Shown one piece after another: positions 8,207 to 17,115 of a stretch of 64,000 nt of DNA (its first letter is position 1; every line of letters begins with the position of its first letter). A program made the translations under genes and the position numbers. Location of the stretch: assembly GCA_963678575.2 (NCBI GenBank), contig CAXXHV010000002.1, forward strand, positions 2,108,001 through 2,172,000, written 5' to 3'. Source of the stretch: Pleomorphochaeta sp963678575. Lineage in GTDB: Bacteria; Spirochaetota; Spirochaetia; Sphaerochaetales; Sphaerochaetaceae. The notes under the pieces are model-generated. The model did not search any database. It was not told the DNA's origin and saw nothing but the letters and a program-made list of their open reading frames with translations.

Positions 8207-10096
8207 ATGCTATATGATTACTCATTTAATATCACGGCTCTCACTTTTATTTCAGTTTTAGCAATCTATTTTCATATTACACCAATATTTCCAAATAGAG
8301 CAAACAAGCTCTTTTCAGTATTATTGATTGAAACTACCTTTACAGTAGTTTTAGATATTGCAACTTTTTTTTGTATCAATAATAAAGTTTCTCTTCCAGT
8401 AAACTATATGGTAAATATTATGTTTTTTTTAGTCCAATGGATTATCCCTTACCATTTTCTAAAATATATAATAGCCTTAACAAAACATGAATTTAATATC
8501 AAATCGATAACTAGAATAATTCCAGTAATGATTATTACAATTAATTATGCTCTTTTAATATCAACACCATTTACTCACTTGATTTTCTTTTTTGATAATG
8601 AAATGGATTACATCCATGGAAAGCTATACTTTTTCTCAATTTCTTTAGAACTGGGCTTATTAGTTTGGGGTGCTGTATTTTCAATAAAAAAAAGGAATTT
8701 TTTAGCAAAAAACCAAGTTATAATTATTCCTTTATATATAGTAATTGGTGCAATAGCTACTGTAATCCAAACACTTATACCAAGCATTTCAATAGTAAGT
8801 GCTTCAATCTGTTTATCTGTATTCTTAATGTACATAACTTTATTAAATCCAACAGCATATATTGATACAATGACTAACGTATATAATAGAATGGCTTTTA
8901 ATGAATACATATATACTTTAATTGCAAATAAAACTCCTTTTAACTTTATAGTAATAGATATTGCTGGAACAGCAAAAATCAACAATTTAATATCAGAAAA
9001 TTTTGGTAATCATGTTATTAAAGAAATCGCTTTAGAATTAAAATCAAGGATATCCAAATCTCTTATTTTTAGAATTGAAGGTGATAGATTTATCATAATA
9101 TCAGAAAAAGATAAAACAAAACTTTTAACTCTAAAAAAATTAAAAGAAATATTTCCATTAACTATTTCAAAAAATGACATTAGAGTAGAAGTAGATATTC
9201 ATATTGCATTTTCTGATACTTTATCAGATATTAAATCCACTTCAGAAATAATAGAACTTATTACATATATTTGTAAAAAAGCAAAAAACAATTTATCAAA
9301 ATCAAGATTACATTTAGATAGTATTTATGAATATAGATATAATAAAGCTATCGATGATGCTATTGCTTTTGCAATAGAAAATGAACAAATAGAATTATTT
9401 CTACAGCCTATTTACTGTAAAAAAAGCAATCAATTTAATTCTGCAGAAGCCCTTTGCAGAATAAACACAAAACAATTTGGATATATCAGTCCCTCGATTT
9501 TCATTCCTTTTGCGGAAAGAAAAGGACTTATAAATCAATTAAGTTTAACAATGATAAATAAAGTATGTAATTATTTATATGATGTAAAATTGCCAAGTTT
9601 TTTTAAAAACATATCAATTAATTTATCTGTTATTGACTGTCTAGATCCGACCTTCCCTAATAAAATAATTAATATACTTAACAAATATAATATAAGAAAT
9701 AATCAAATTTCATTTGAAGTTACAGAATCAACAGCCAGTAATGCCCCTCAATTAGAAAAGACAATGACTCTTTTAATAAATGAGGGAATTTCTTTTTCTA
9801 TGGATGACTTTGGAACTGGATATGCAAATCTAGATTCAGTATTGCGACTTCCATTTTCTATTACAAAAATTGATAGAGCTTTATTATTATTAGCACAAGA
9901 AAGCAATAAATATAAAGTATTGATTTCTTCTTTAATAAGTTTAATAAAAAATATTGATTTAGAAATAGTAATTGAAGGGGTTGAAACAGTAAATCAAATT
10001 GAGTTTTTATCTGATTTAGAAATTGATTATTATCAAGGGTACTATTTCAGTAAACCACTTTCAATTGAAAACTTTACTCAGTTTATTAATAAATAG
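8207..10096 (+). CDS. Membrane EAL-domain c-di-GMP phosphodiesterase with degenerate GGDEF domain
   Basis: This 629-residue signalling protein has three parts. Residues 1 to about 215 form a multi-helix membrane sensor. Residues about 220-370 are a GGDEF-like domain whose signature reads EGDRF (291-295) instead of GG[DE]EF, so cyclase activity is unlikely. Residues about 385-629 are an EAL domain that looks active: EALCR at 414-418, SINLS, FEVTES, DDFGTGY with Asp533 and Asp534, the lysine in ITKIDR, EGVET and QGYYFSKP. It probably hydrolyses c-di-GMP in response to a membrane or periplasmic signal. GGAGG lies 12 bases before the ATG, a long spacing, but a stop codon directly upstream excludes an earlier start. 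Confidence 0.9.
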   Translation: MLYDYSFNITALTFISVLAIYFHITPIFPNRANKLFSVLLIETTFTVVLDIATFFCINNKVSLPVNYMVNIMFFLVQWIIPYHFLKYIIALTKHEFNIKSITRIIPVMIITINYALLISTPFTHLIFFFDNEMDYIHGKLYFFSISLELGLLVWGAVFSIKKRNFLAKNQVIIIPLYIVIGAIATVIQTLIPSISIVSASICLSVFLMYITLLNPTAYIDTMTNVYNRMAFNEYIYTLIANKTPFNFIVIDIAGTAKINNLISENFGNHVIKEIALELKSRISKSLIFRIEGDRFIIISEKDKTKLLTLKKLKEIFPLTISKNDIRVEVDIHIAFSDTLSDIKSTSEIIELITYICKKAKNNLSKSRLHLDSIYEYRYNKAIDDAIAFAIENEQIELFLQPIYCKKSNQFNSAEALCRINTKQFGYISPSIFIPFAERKGLINQLSLTMINKVCNYLYDVKLPSFFKNISINLSVIDCLDPTFPNKIINILNKYNIRNNQISFEVTESTASNAPQLEKTMTLLINEGISFSMDDFGTGYANLDSVLRLPFSITKIDRALLLLAQESNKYKVLISSLISLIKNIDLEIVIEGVETVNQIEFLSDLEIDYYQGYYFSKPLSIENFTQFINK

Positions 10097-10204
10097 TATA
10101 TAATCAACAATAAAAAAAATTTAATAAAATAAATTTATCTACACTTTTAAATCTAGTTGGGTTTTCACTAGATAATTCAATTAAACAAAACAAAAAAATT
10201 GTAT

Positions 10205-10250
10205 ATGTTAGCATACTTTTTCTTGACATAAGATAAAAGTATGCTAACAT
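10205..10250. promoter_or_regulatory. Perfect 16-base inverted repeat around the chvE -35 box
   Basis: ATGTTAGCATACTTTT (10205-10220) and its exact reverse complement (10235-10250) are separated by 14 bases. The intervening bases hold TTGACA, the best -35 of the chvE promoter, and the right arm runs into the -10 region. This placement fits a two-site repressor operator better than a terminator, because no T run follows on the plus strand. Confidence 0.7.
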
Positions 10251-10251
10251 T
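10223..10251 (+). promoter_or_regulatory. Predicted chvE promoter
   Basis: The consensus -35 TTGACA (10223-10228) is followed after 17 bases by AACATT (10246-10251), or after 16 bases by TAACAT. The -10 is weak, and transcription would begin near 10258, inside the second dyad. Confidence 0.55.
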
Positions 10252-10257
10252 ATTAAT

Positions 10258-10269
10258 GTGCCCGAGCAC
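10258..10269. promoter_or_regulatory. Candidate LacI-family operator at the chvE transcription start
   Basis: GTGCCCGAGCAC is an imperfect 12-base palindrome (5 of 6 positions symmetric) with a central CG step, the usual layout of LacI-family operators. It lies just downstream of the predicted -10 and 22 bases before the chvE ATG. The LacI-family gene at 14213 is the natural candidate to bind it. This is inferred from position and symmetry. Confidence 0.5.
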
Positions 10270-10291
10270 GATATATAAAAGGAGAAAATAT

Positions 10292-11371
10292 ATGAAAAAA
10301 TTATTAAGTTTCTTATTAGTTTTGGCTTTAGCATCAACTTTTGTTTTTGCTAATGGAACTTCAGAAAGTTCATCAGTTAAAAAAATTGGTGTTTCCATGC
10401 CTACAAAGAGCTTACAACGTTGGAACCAAGATGGTTCAAACATGAAAGAAAAACTTGAAGCTGCTGGATATAAAGTAGATTTACAATATGCAGGCGACAA
10501 TGATATCCCAACACAAGTTAATCAAGTTGAAAACATGATAATGAGTAATTGTGACGCAATTATCATTGCTGCTATTGATGGTTCAGCATTAACTGAAGTA
10601 TTAAAAGAAGCTAAAGAAAAAGATATCCCTGTTATTTCATATGATAGATTAATTATGAACAGTGATGCTGTTTCTTATTATGCTACATTTGATAATTTTG
10701 GAGTTGGTGTAATACAAGGTGAATATTTAAGAGATGCACTAGATCTTGATAATAGAAAAGACTCAGTTTATATGGAATTCTTCACAGGAGCACCTGATGA
10801 TAATAACTGTATTTATTTCTGGGGTGGTGCAATGTCTATTCTTCAACCATATTTAGATAATGGTACAATTATTTGTAAGTCAGGACAAACTGAACGTGGT
10901 CAATGTTCAACTCCAAACTGGAGCACTGAAGAAGCACAAAAAAGAATGGAAAACTTAATTACTTCAAATAGCTATGGCCCTAATGGTCAAAGATTAGATG
11001 CTGTATTATCTTCAAATGACTCTTGTGCTCAAGGTATTACTAATGCTTTAGTTGAAGCTGGTTATACTAAAGACAACTTCCCATTCTTAACAGGACAAGA
11101 TTGTGATGTTACTAGTGTAAAAAACATGATTGCAGGATTACAATCAATGTCAGTATTCAAAGATACACGTACTTTAGCAGAAAAAGTAGTTGGAATGGTT
11201 GATGCTTTAATGAAAGGTTCAGAACCTGAAATTAATGATGTAAAAACATATGATAATGGAACTGGAATTATTCCTAGTTATTTATGTACACCTGTTTATG
11301 GTAGTGCTGAAAATTATAAAGCATTATTAATCGATAGTGGCTATTATACTCCTCAACAATTAGGTTTATAA
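10292..11371 (+). CDS. chvE: ChvE-type multiple-monosaccharide-binding protein
   Basis: This is a periplasmic sugar-binding protein of 359 residues, the receptor of a ChvE-GguAB (MmsAB) ABC importer for aldose monosaccharides. A signal peptide ends in VFANGTSES without a lipobox cysteine. The family is recognised by KKIGVSMPTKSLQRWNQDG, the NQVENMIMSNCDAIIIAAIDG segment, PVISYDRLI, FFTGAPDDNN and the late LTGQDCDVTSVKNMI. The ATG at 10292 is chosen over in-frame codons further upstream because AAGGAG lies 7 bases before it and the signal peptide begins there. A terminator separates it from the ATPase gene, which would allow the binding protein to be made in excess. Confidence 0.93.
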   Translation: MKKLLSFLLVLALASTFVFANGTSESSSVKKIGVSMPTKSLQRWNQDGSNMKEKLEAAGYKVDLQYAGDNDIPTQVNQVENMIMSNCDAIIIAAIDGSALTEVLKEAKEKDIPVISYDRLIMNSDAVSYYATFDNFGVGVIQGEYLRDALDLDNRKDSVYMEFFTGAPDDNNCIYFWGGAMSILQPYLDNGTIICKSGQTERGQCSTPNWSTEEAQKRMENLITSNSYGPNGQRLDAVLSSNDSCAQGITNALVEAGYTKDNFPFLTGQDCDVTSVKNMIAGLQSMSVFKDTRTLAEKVVGMVDALMKGSEPEINDVKTYDNGTGIIPSYLCTPVYGSAENYKALLIDSGYYTPQQLGL

Positions 11372-11384
11372 TATTTATTAGATT

Positions 11385-11419
11385 CATAGGTAGACCCATA
11401 TAGTCTACCTATGTTTTTT
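11385..11419 (+). terminator. Intrinsic terminator between chvE and the ATPase gene
   Basis: CATAGGTAGAC (11385-11395) and GTCTACCTATG (11403-11413) form a perfect 11-pair stem with a 7-base loop, followed by six T. Being inside the operon, it should stop most transcripts after chvE and let a fraction continue into the membrane components. Confidence 0.88.
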
Positions 11420-11432
11420 ATTGGAGATTATA

Positions 11433-12965
11433 ATGAGTTATATGCTTGAAATGAAAGGAATTACCAAAACTTTCCCTGGGGTAAGAGCCTTGGACAATGT
11501 CAACCTTCAAATAAATAAAGGCGAAATACATGCCATAGTGGGAGAAAATGGAGCAGGAAAATCCACATTAATGAAAGTATTAAGTGGAGTTTATCCATTT
11601 GGTAGTTATGACGGAAAAATAATATTTGAAGAAAAAGAATGTAAATTCTCACATATTCATGATAGTGAAAAAAAAGGAATAGCTATTATTCATCAAGAAT
11701 TAGCGCTTGTCCCTCTTCTATCTATTGGAGAAAATATATTTTTAGGAAACGAAAGAGGTAGTCTATTCAATATAAATTGGGAAGAGACTTATAAAAAAGC
11801 TGATGATTTTTTACATCTTGTCGGTTTAAAAGAATCATCAAAAACATTAATTAAAGATATAGGAATTGGTAAACAACAACTTGTTGAAATTGCAAAAGCA
11901 TTAACAAAAAATGTAAAATTATTAATATTAGATGAGCCAACCGCATCTTTAAATGAAAAAGATTCTAGAAATTTACTAGATCTACTTTTAGAATTTAAGA
12001 AAAAAGGTATGACTTCAATAATCATTTCACATAAACTAAATGAAATTGAATATGTCGCAGATTCTGTAACAGTAATTAGAGATGGACAAACAATTACAAC
12101 TTTAAAAAAAGATAAAGGTTTCGATGAAACATCTATAATTAAAGCTATGGTTGGTAGAGATATTTCAAATAGATTTCCAAAACGTACTTCAAATATAGGG
12201 AATACCATTTTTGAAGTAACAAATTGGAAAGCATATCACCCATTATATTCTGATAGATTAATCTGCAATGATATAAATTTTAATGTAAAAAAAGGTGAAG
12301 TTGTTGGAATTAGTGGCTTGATGGGAGCTGGTAGGACTGAATTAGCTATGAGTATTTATGGGCATAGCTATGGTAAAAATATTTCTGGACATTGTTATAT
12401 AAATGGAAAAGAAGTACAGCTAACTTCGCCAAAATTAGCAATTGAAAACAAACTTTCATATGTTACAGAAGACAGAAAAGGGAATGGTTTAGTCTTATCA
12501 AATTCGATTAAAAAAAATATTACTCTTTCAAAACTGGATAAGGTTTCTCATCATATTTCAATTGATAATGATTTAGAAGTATCTTTATCAAAAAAATCTA
12601 TTGAAGAAATGAATACTAAATGTTCAAGCCAAGAACAATTAGTTGGAAATTTAAGCGGTGGGAATCAGCAAAAAGTATTACTTGGAAAAAGCTTGTTTGC
12701 TGAACCAGATATACTTTTCCTTGATGAACCCACAAGAGGCATTGATGTTGGGGCAAAATATGAAATCTATTCACTAATCAACAATATGGTATCTAAAGGG
12801 AAAGGTGTCATAATGATTTCATCTGAATTACCTGAGTTACTTGGAATGTGTGATAGAATTTATGTTATGAATGAATCAAAAATTGTTGGGGAATTAACTA
12901 AAGAAGAAGCAACCCAAGAAAAAATAATGTCTTTAATAATACAAAGTTCAAAGGAGAATAATTAG
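11433..12965 (+). CDS. mmsA: Multiple-monosaccharide ABC transporter ATPase (MmsA/GguA)
   Basis: This is the cytoplasmic energising subunit of the ChvE importer, 510 residues with two fused ABC domains. The first has Walker A GENGAGKST, a signature-equivalent region GIGKQQLVEIAKAL and Walker B LLILDEPTA. The second has GLMGAGRTEL, signature LSGGNQQKVLLGK and LFLDEPTRGIDVGAKYEIY. These are typical for sugar ATPases of the RbsA/XylG/GguA class. The ATG at 11433 follows GGAG by 6 bases, and the earlier in-frame TTG has no such site. The permease gene begins 2 bases after the stop. Confidence 0.93.
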   Translation: MSYMLEMKGITKTFPGVRALDNVNLQINKGEIHAIVGENGAGKSTLMKVLSGVYPFGSYDGKIIFEEKECKFSHIHDSEKKGIAIIHQELALVPLLSIGENIFLGNERGSLFNINWEETYKKADDFLHLVGLKESSKTLIKDIGIGKQQLVEIAKALTKNVKLLILDEPTASLNEKDSRNLLDLLLEFKKKGMTSIIISHKLNEIEYVADSVTVIRDGQTITTLKKDKGFDETSIIKAMVGRDISNRFPKRTSNIGNTIFEVTNWKAYHPLYSDRLICNDINFNVKKGEVVGISGLMGAGRTELAMSIYGHSYGKNISGHCYINGKEVQLTSPKLAIENKLSYVTEDRKGNGLVLSNSIKKNITLSKLDKVSHHISIDNDLEVSLSKKSIEEMNTKCSSQEQLVGNLSGGNQQKVLLGKSLFAEPDILFLDEPTRGIDVGAKYEIYSLINNMVSKGKGVIMISSELPELLGMCDRIYVMNESKIVGELTKEEATQEKIMSLIIQSSKENN

Positions 12966-12967
12966 AC

Positions 12968-14149
12968 ATGACAACTAAAAATGAAAAAAATATTAGGAAA
13001 GTATTAAAAAACAATACAATGTTAATTGCCTTAGTAGCTGTTGTATTGCTTTTTGAATTATTAATTAGAGGTGCGGACAGAGGTTCCATGCTAGCTCCTG
13101 CAAATATTTCCAACTTGATAAATCAAAATGCTTATGTTGTAATATTAGCAGTTGGAATGCTCCTTTGTATTATTACTGGTGGGAATATAGATTTATCAGT
13201 CGGCTCAACTGTTTGCTTAGTAGGGGCTGTCGCCGGAACTCTAATAGTTACCATTGGATTAAATATCTATCTTTCAATCATCATTTGTTTATTATTAGGA
13301 ATACTTCTTGGAGCATGGCAAGGATATTGGATTGCTTATGTAAGAATTCCAGCATTTATAGTAACACTTTCTGGTATGTTATTATTTAGAGGAATTGCTA
13401 ATATAATCCTGGATGGATTAACTATTTCTCCTTTTCCAAAAGAATATTTAAGAATTTTTTCAAGCTATCTTCCTAATTCATCTAACAAATTAGTATTTAC
13501 ATTACTAGTAGCCGTCATATTATTATCAATTTATATTATTTTCAATTTAAAATCATATTTTACTAAAATAAAGAAAGGCTATGAGCATGATTCAAAAATC
13601 TCAACAATAATAAAACTAGTCTTAATATCAATAGTTGTTTTACTTTTTTCAAGCGCATTAGGTTCACATAAAGGATTACCTGTAGTTTTAATTTGGTTAA
13701 GTGTTATTGTATTTGTTTATAATTATTTTACATCTAAAACCATCCCAGGTAGACAACTTTATGCAATGGGCGGAAATGAAAAAGCAGCAATTTTATCTGG
13801 TATAGATACCAATAAATTGTTATTTGGAGCTTATACAAATATGGGTTTCTTATCTGCGATTGCAGCTTTAGTTTGTGTAGCTCGATTTAATAGTGCTACC
13901 CCATCTGCCGGGAATATGTATGAATTAGATGCTATTGGATCATGTTTTATTGGTGGCGCAAGTGCATACGGTGGAACAGGGACTGTTGGAGGAGCAATCA
14001 TTGGAGCAATATTAATGGGTGTTTTAAACAATGGTATGTCTATATTAGGAATAGATGCAAACTGGCAAAAAGCTGTAAAAGGTCTTGTTTTATTAGCTGC
14101 TGTTGTTTTTGATGTATTATCAAAAAAGAGAGCTTCAAATAAAAATTAA
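12968..14149 (+). CDS. mmsB: Multiple-monosaccharide ABC transporter permease (MmsB/GguB)
   Basis: This is the pore-forming membrane subunit of the ChvE importer, 393 residues with about ten hydrophobic segments. The family segments are ITGGNIDLSVGS near residue 70, RIPAFIVTLSGMLLFRG, the extra-long central region typical of GguB compared with RbsC, and the late IGSCFIGGASAYGGTGTVGGAIIGA. AAGGAG stands just upstream of the ATG, inside the end of the ATPase gene. The LacI-family regulator follows 63 bases later on the same strand. Confidence 0.93.
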   Translation: MTTKNEKNIRKVLKNNTMLIALVAVVLLFELLIRGADRGSMLAPANISNLINQNAYVVILAVGMLLCIITGGNIDLSVGSTVCLVGAVAGTLIVTIGLNIYLSIIICLLLGILLGAWQGYWIAYVRIPAFIVTLSGMLLFRGIANIILDGLTISPFPKEYLRIFSSYLPNSSNKLVFTLLVAVILLSIYIIFNLKSYFTKIKKGYEHDSKISTIIKLVLISIVVLLFSSALGSHKGLPVVLIWLSVIVFVYNYFTSKTIPGRQLYAMGGNEKAAILSGIDTNKLLFGAYTNMGFLSAIAALVCVARFNSATPSAGNMYELDAIGSCFIGGASAYGGTGTVGGAIIGAILMGVLNNGMSILGIDANWQKAVKGLVLLAAVVFDVLSKKRASNKN

Positions 14150-14212
14150 TTAATAGTCTCTAGTGACACCATAACTAATTATTACTATAATTAAAGGTAA
14201 TAGGAAATAATA

Positions 14213-15238
14213 ATGGCAACAATAAAAGATATAGCTAAGAAAGCTGGTGTTTCTAGAGGCACTGTTGACAGAGCTTTAAATAACCGACCTGGAGTTAATC
14301 CTGAAATTGCAAAAAAAATATTATTAATTGCTGAAGAGTTAAATTATAAAAAAAATAAGGCAGGTTATTTATTAGCCGCAAAAAGAAAAAATATTTCAAT
14401 TGGATGTTTGATGCCAGATATTGGCAACCATTTTTTTGACAGAGTAAAATATGGAATAAAAATGGCTACTAAAGAATATCAAGATTATGGATTATCTATT
14501 CACATTGAACATGTTCAAGGCTTTAAACTTGAGTGCCATTTAAAAGCAATAGAAAAATTAAAAAAATATCATTTTGATGCTTTACTACTCACAACAATTA
14601 ATAATGAAATTATTGAAAAAAAAATAATAGAAATAGTTGAAAAAGGGACTCCAGTTGCCTGTGTAAATACAGATGTCCCTAATAGTAAAAGATTATTTTA
14701 TGTTGGCCCAGATTATTACAAATCTGGGGTAGCTACAGCAGGCTTGATAAGATTAATAAATAATCAAATTAACAATATTTTAATTGTCACAGGTTCTTTT
14801 TCAGTAAAAGGGCATAACGATAGAATAAAAGGTTTTATTGAAACTTTAAATAAAAATAAAACAGATTATAAAATATTAGATATAATTGAAACAAATGATA
14901 GCGAAAAGATAGCTTACAATATAGTAAATGAAGCTTTTGAAAAATATAAAAATATTTCAATAATATATTTTGTTGCAGCTGGAATAGAGGGTGGCTGCAA
15001 AGCAATTTTAGAACAAAACGTAAATACTAGACCTAAAATTTTTTGTTATGATTTAGTCCCAGCTACAATTTCTTTATTAGAAAAAGGTATTATCGAAAGC
15101 ACTGTTATTCATAATGCATATGACCAAGGATATAAAGCTGTAGAAGAGATGTTTAATTTTTTAGTATTAAATAATAAGTCAAATAAACCAAAAGATTATA
15201 TAATAAAACCAGAGATTCATATTAAAGAAATTATATAA
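14213..15238 (+). CDS. LacI-family transcriptional regulator of the sugar importer
   Basis: This 341-residue DNA-binding protein has an N-terminal LacI-type helix-turn-helix: TIKDIAKKAGVSRGTVDRALNN, then RPGVNPEIAKKI and the hinge. The rest is a periplasmic-binding-protein-like ligand domain, the usual sugar-sensing half. It follows the ChvE importer genes and probably regulates them, with the CG-centred palindrome at 10258 as a candidate target. AGGA lies 8 bases before the ATG. Its last 8 bases overlap the end of the convergent MerR gene. The effector is unknown. Confidence 0.9.
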   Translation: MATIKDIAKKAGVSRGTVDRALNNRPGVNPEIAKKILLIAEELNYKKNKAGYLLAAKRKNISIGCLMPDIGNHFFDRVKYGIKMATKEYQDYGLSIHIEHVQGFKLECHLKAIEKLKKYHFDALLLTTINNEIIEKKIIEIVEKGTPVACVNTDVPNSKRLFYVGPDYYKSGVATAGLIRLINNQINNILIVTGSFSVKGHNDRIKGFIETLNKNKTDYKILDIIETNDSEKIAYNIVNEAFEKYKNISIIYFVAAGIEGGCKAILEQNVNTRPKIFCYDLVPATISLLEKGIIESTVIHNAYDQGYKAVEEMFNFLVLNNKSNKPKDYIIKPEIHIKEII

Positions 15239-15692
15239 ACTCGTCGTCTTCTTGAGCAAAACGACAATCTTCTTTAAAAGGACAACTGATACAATCTTTA
15301 CCAGGACACTCTCTAAAATCAATATTTGATTCTAACTGCCTTATATGCCAATTTATTGAATCAATTTTTGCTTCTAGCGCTACTTTTTTATCTAAAATTA
15401 TAGATAACTTATTTCTATATTGATGCAATAATTCATTACGCCTTTTATTTCCAGATTGATCTTCATCTTTTAGATTTATTATTATCTTTATTTCATCTAA
15501 GGAAAAATCTAAATCTTTAAGTTCTAAAATACGTTTTAAATAAACTAAATCTTTCTCGTTATAATAGCGTTGTCCACCATCAGAGCGTGAATTTGGTTTT
15601 AATAAATTAAGACTTTCATAATAACGTACAGTACGAACAGTAACTTGAGCTTTTCTTGCTAAATCACCAATTCTGTATTTTGTTTTATTCAT
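15231..15692 (-). CDS. MerR-family regulator with C-terminal cysteine cluster
   Basis: This 153-residue regulator has a typical MerR N-terminus: YRIGDLARKAQVTVRTVRYYE helix-turn-helix, wing RYYNEKDLVYLKRI, then a coiled-coil dimerisation helix (about 75-125). The tail carries four cysteines spaced C-x4-C-x2-C-x5-C, a likely metal-binding or redox-active site. Related proteins include SoxR-like and CueR-like sensors, but neither pattern matches exactly. It is divergent from radC with 55 bases between them. No Shine-Dalgarno is visible. Its target cannot be inferred. Confidence 0.85.
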   Translation of the reverse strand: MNKTKYRIGDLARKAQVTVRTVRYYESLNLLKPNSRSDGGQRYYNEKDLVYLKRILELKDLDFSLDEIKIIINLKDEDQSGNKRRNELLHQYRNKLSIILDKKVALEAKIDSINWHIRQLESNIDFRECPGKDCISCPFKEDCRFAQEDDEFI

Positions 15693-15747
15693 AACTTTTT
15701 ATTAACATAAATAAAGCGATTTTACAAGTAATTATATATATAGATAC

Positions 15748-16431
15748 ATGAGATATAAAATTAGTTCACCACTTATGCTCGATGTAAAAGAAATTCCACA
15801 ATTTGAACAACCTCGAGAAAGATTAAAAAGCAATGGAGTAGAATCCTTAACGGATGAGGAATTAATAACTTTATTAATTAGTTCGGGAACCAAAGAAAAT
15901 GGTATAAAAAACATTACCAATTCTGTAATTAATATATTAGATTCTAAAGGGAATCTTAACCTAGAAGAATTAAATAAAATAAAAGGGTTAGGACTTGCAA
16001 AGAGCTCACAACTGTGTGCAGCCTTAGAACTGGGAAGAAGGCGAATAGAAAAAAGAACAAGACAAATAATTGAGCCTGAAGATGTACATAAAGTTGTAAG
16101 ACATTATGCATCAAGAGAACAAGAATTATTTATTTCAGTTTCTATAAACTGTGCACATGAAATACTTGCAATTGATGTTGCTTCAATGGGAACAATTAAT
16201 CAATGTATTGTTCATCCTAGAGAAGTTTTTTCAAATGCAATAAAAAATAGAGCTGTAGCAATAATAATTTGTCATAATCATCCAACAGGTAATTTAGCAC
16301 CGAGTATGAATGATTTACAAATAACAAGACGCTTAATTGAATGCGGAAAAATTCTTGGAATAGAAATAATTGATCATATAATTTTTAGTGAAGAAGAATA
16401 CCATTCAATGAAAGAATATGAAGAATTATAA
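15748..16431 (+). CDS. radC: RadC/JAB-domain protein (DUF2466)
   Basis: This 227-residue protein has an N-terminal helix-hairpin-helix part (ERLKSNGVESLTDEELITLLISSGT; IKGLGLAKSSQLCAALELGRR) and a C-terminal JAB/MPN metal-binding domain. The metal ligands are in HNHPTG and the downstream S-x5-D (SMNDLQITRR). The family was linked to DNA repair, but that role has been disputed and a biochemical function is not established. No Shine-Dalgarno is visible. A second in-frame ATG lies 27 bases downstream, so the exact start is uncertain. A bidirectional terminator follows. Confidence 0.9.
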   Translation: MRYKISSPLMLDVKEIPQFEQPRERLKSNGVESLTDEELITLLISSGTKENGIKNITNSVINILDSKGNLNLEELNKIKGLGLAKSSQLCAALELGRRRIEKRTRQIIEPEDVHKVVRHYASREQELFISVSINCAHEILAIDVASMGTINQCIVHPREVFSNAIKNRAVAIIICHNHPTGNLAPSMNDLQITRRLIECGKILGIEIIDHIIFSEEEYHSMKEYEEL

Positions 16432-16440
16432 AAATAAAAA

Positions 16441-16473
16441 ACTCCTAAAATTATTAAAGACAATTTTAGGAGT
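16441..16473. terminator. Bidirectional terminator between radC and the his operon
   Basis: ACTCCTAAAATT (16441-16452) and AATTTTAGGAGT (16462-16473) pair perfectly. An A-rich left flank and a T-rich right flank give U tails in both directions. Confidence 0.88.
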
Positions 16474-16484
16474 ATATATTATTT

Positions 16485-17114
16485 TTAAGTGTGTCTATAT
16501 TGTAAACATTCTAAAACTTCGGTTAATTTAACATCTTTATATGTTAATAAAACTTGAAGATGATATAATAAGTCAGCAGCTTCACCAATTAATAAATCTT
16601 TTTTATCATCCATACTTTCAATTACTAATTCAGTACATTCTTCTCCAACTTTTTGTGCTATTTTTTTTATACCGCGGGAAAAGAGATGATTTGTATAAGA
16701 GCCTTCAACAGGAAAATCTCTTCTATCTTGAATAATTTTCTCTAAATAAAAAAGAAAATCTTTAGTATCCATATCTTCAATATCATTTATTTCATTAAAA
16801 CAAGTATCATCACCTGTATGACAAACAGGACCAGTAGGTATAGCTTTAACTAATAAAGTATCTTTATCGCAATCAAGATAAATATTCTTTAAATTTAAGA
16901 AATTTCCACTAGTTGAGCCTTTTGTCCACAATTCTTGGCGACTTCTAGAATAAAAAGTAACCAATTTTCTATCAAAGGTTTCATGCAAAGATTCTTTATT
17001 CATATACCCTAACATTAAAACTTTATCAGATATTGCATCTTGTATAATAGCTGGAATAAGACCATTACCCTTATCAAAATCGACCTCTCCAATATTATCA
17101 ATTGTTAATTCCAT
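16485..17114 (-). CDS. hisI: Bifunctional phosphoribosyl-AMP cyclohydrolase / phosphoribosyl-ATP pyrophosphatase
   Basis: This HisIE fusion of 209 residues catalyses steps 2 and 3 of histidine synthesis. Residues 1 to about 110 are the cyclohydrolase, with LMLGYMNKES, LWTKGSTSGNFL and the metal-site motif PTGPVCHTGDDTCF. Residues about 120-209 are the pyrophosphatase, with SRGIKKIAQKVGEECTELVIE and EAADLLYHLQVLL. It is the last gene of the his operon, one base from hisF, and a terminator follows. Confidence 0.95.
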   Translation of the reverse strand: MELTIDNIGEVDFDKGNGLIPAIIQDAISDKVLMLGYMNKESLHETFDRKLVTFYSRSRQELWTKGSTSGNFLNLKNIYLDCDKDTLLVKAIPTGPVCHTGDDTCFNEINDIEDMDTKDFLFYLEKIIQDRRDFPVEGSYTNHLFSRGIKKIAQKVGEECTELVIESMDDKKDLLIGEAADLLYHLQVLLTYKDVKLTEVLECLQYRHT

Positions 17115-17115
17115 A

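Noticed and set aside
8608..8985. Minus-strand frame inside the EAL protein gene
   Set aside because: It is antisense to a clear membrane sensor domain and has no motif or start signal.
10241..10291. Upstream extension of chvE
   Set aside because: The codons before 10292 come from the promoter and operator region. The signal peptide and ribosome site fix the ATG at 10292.
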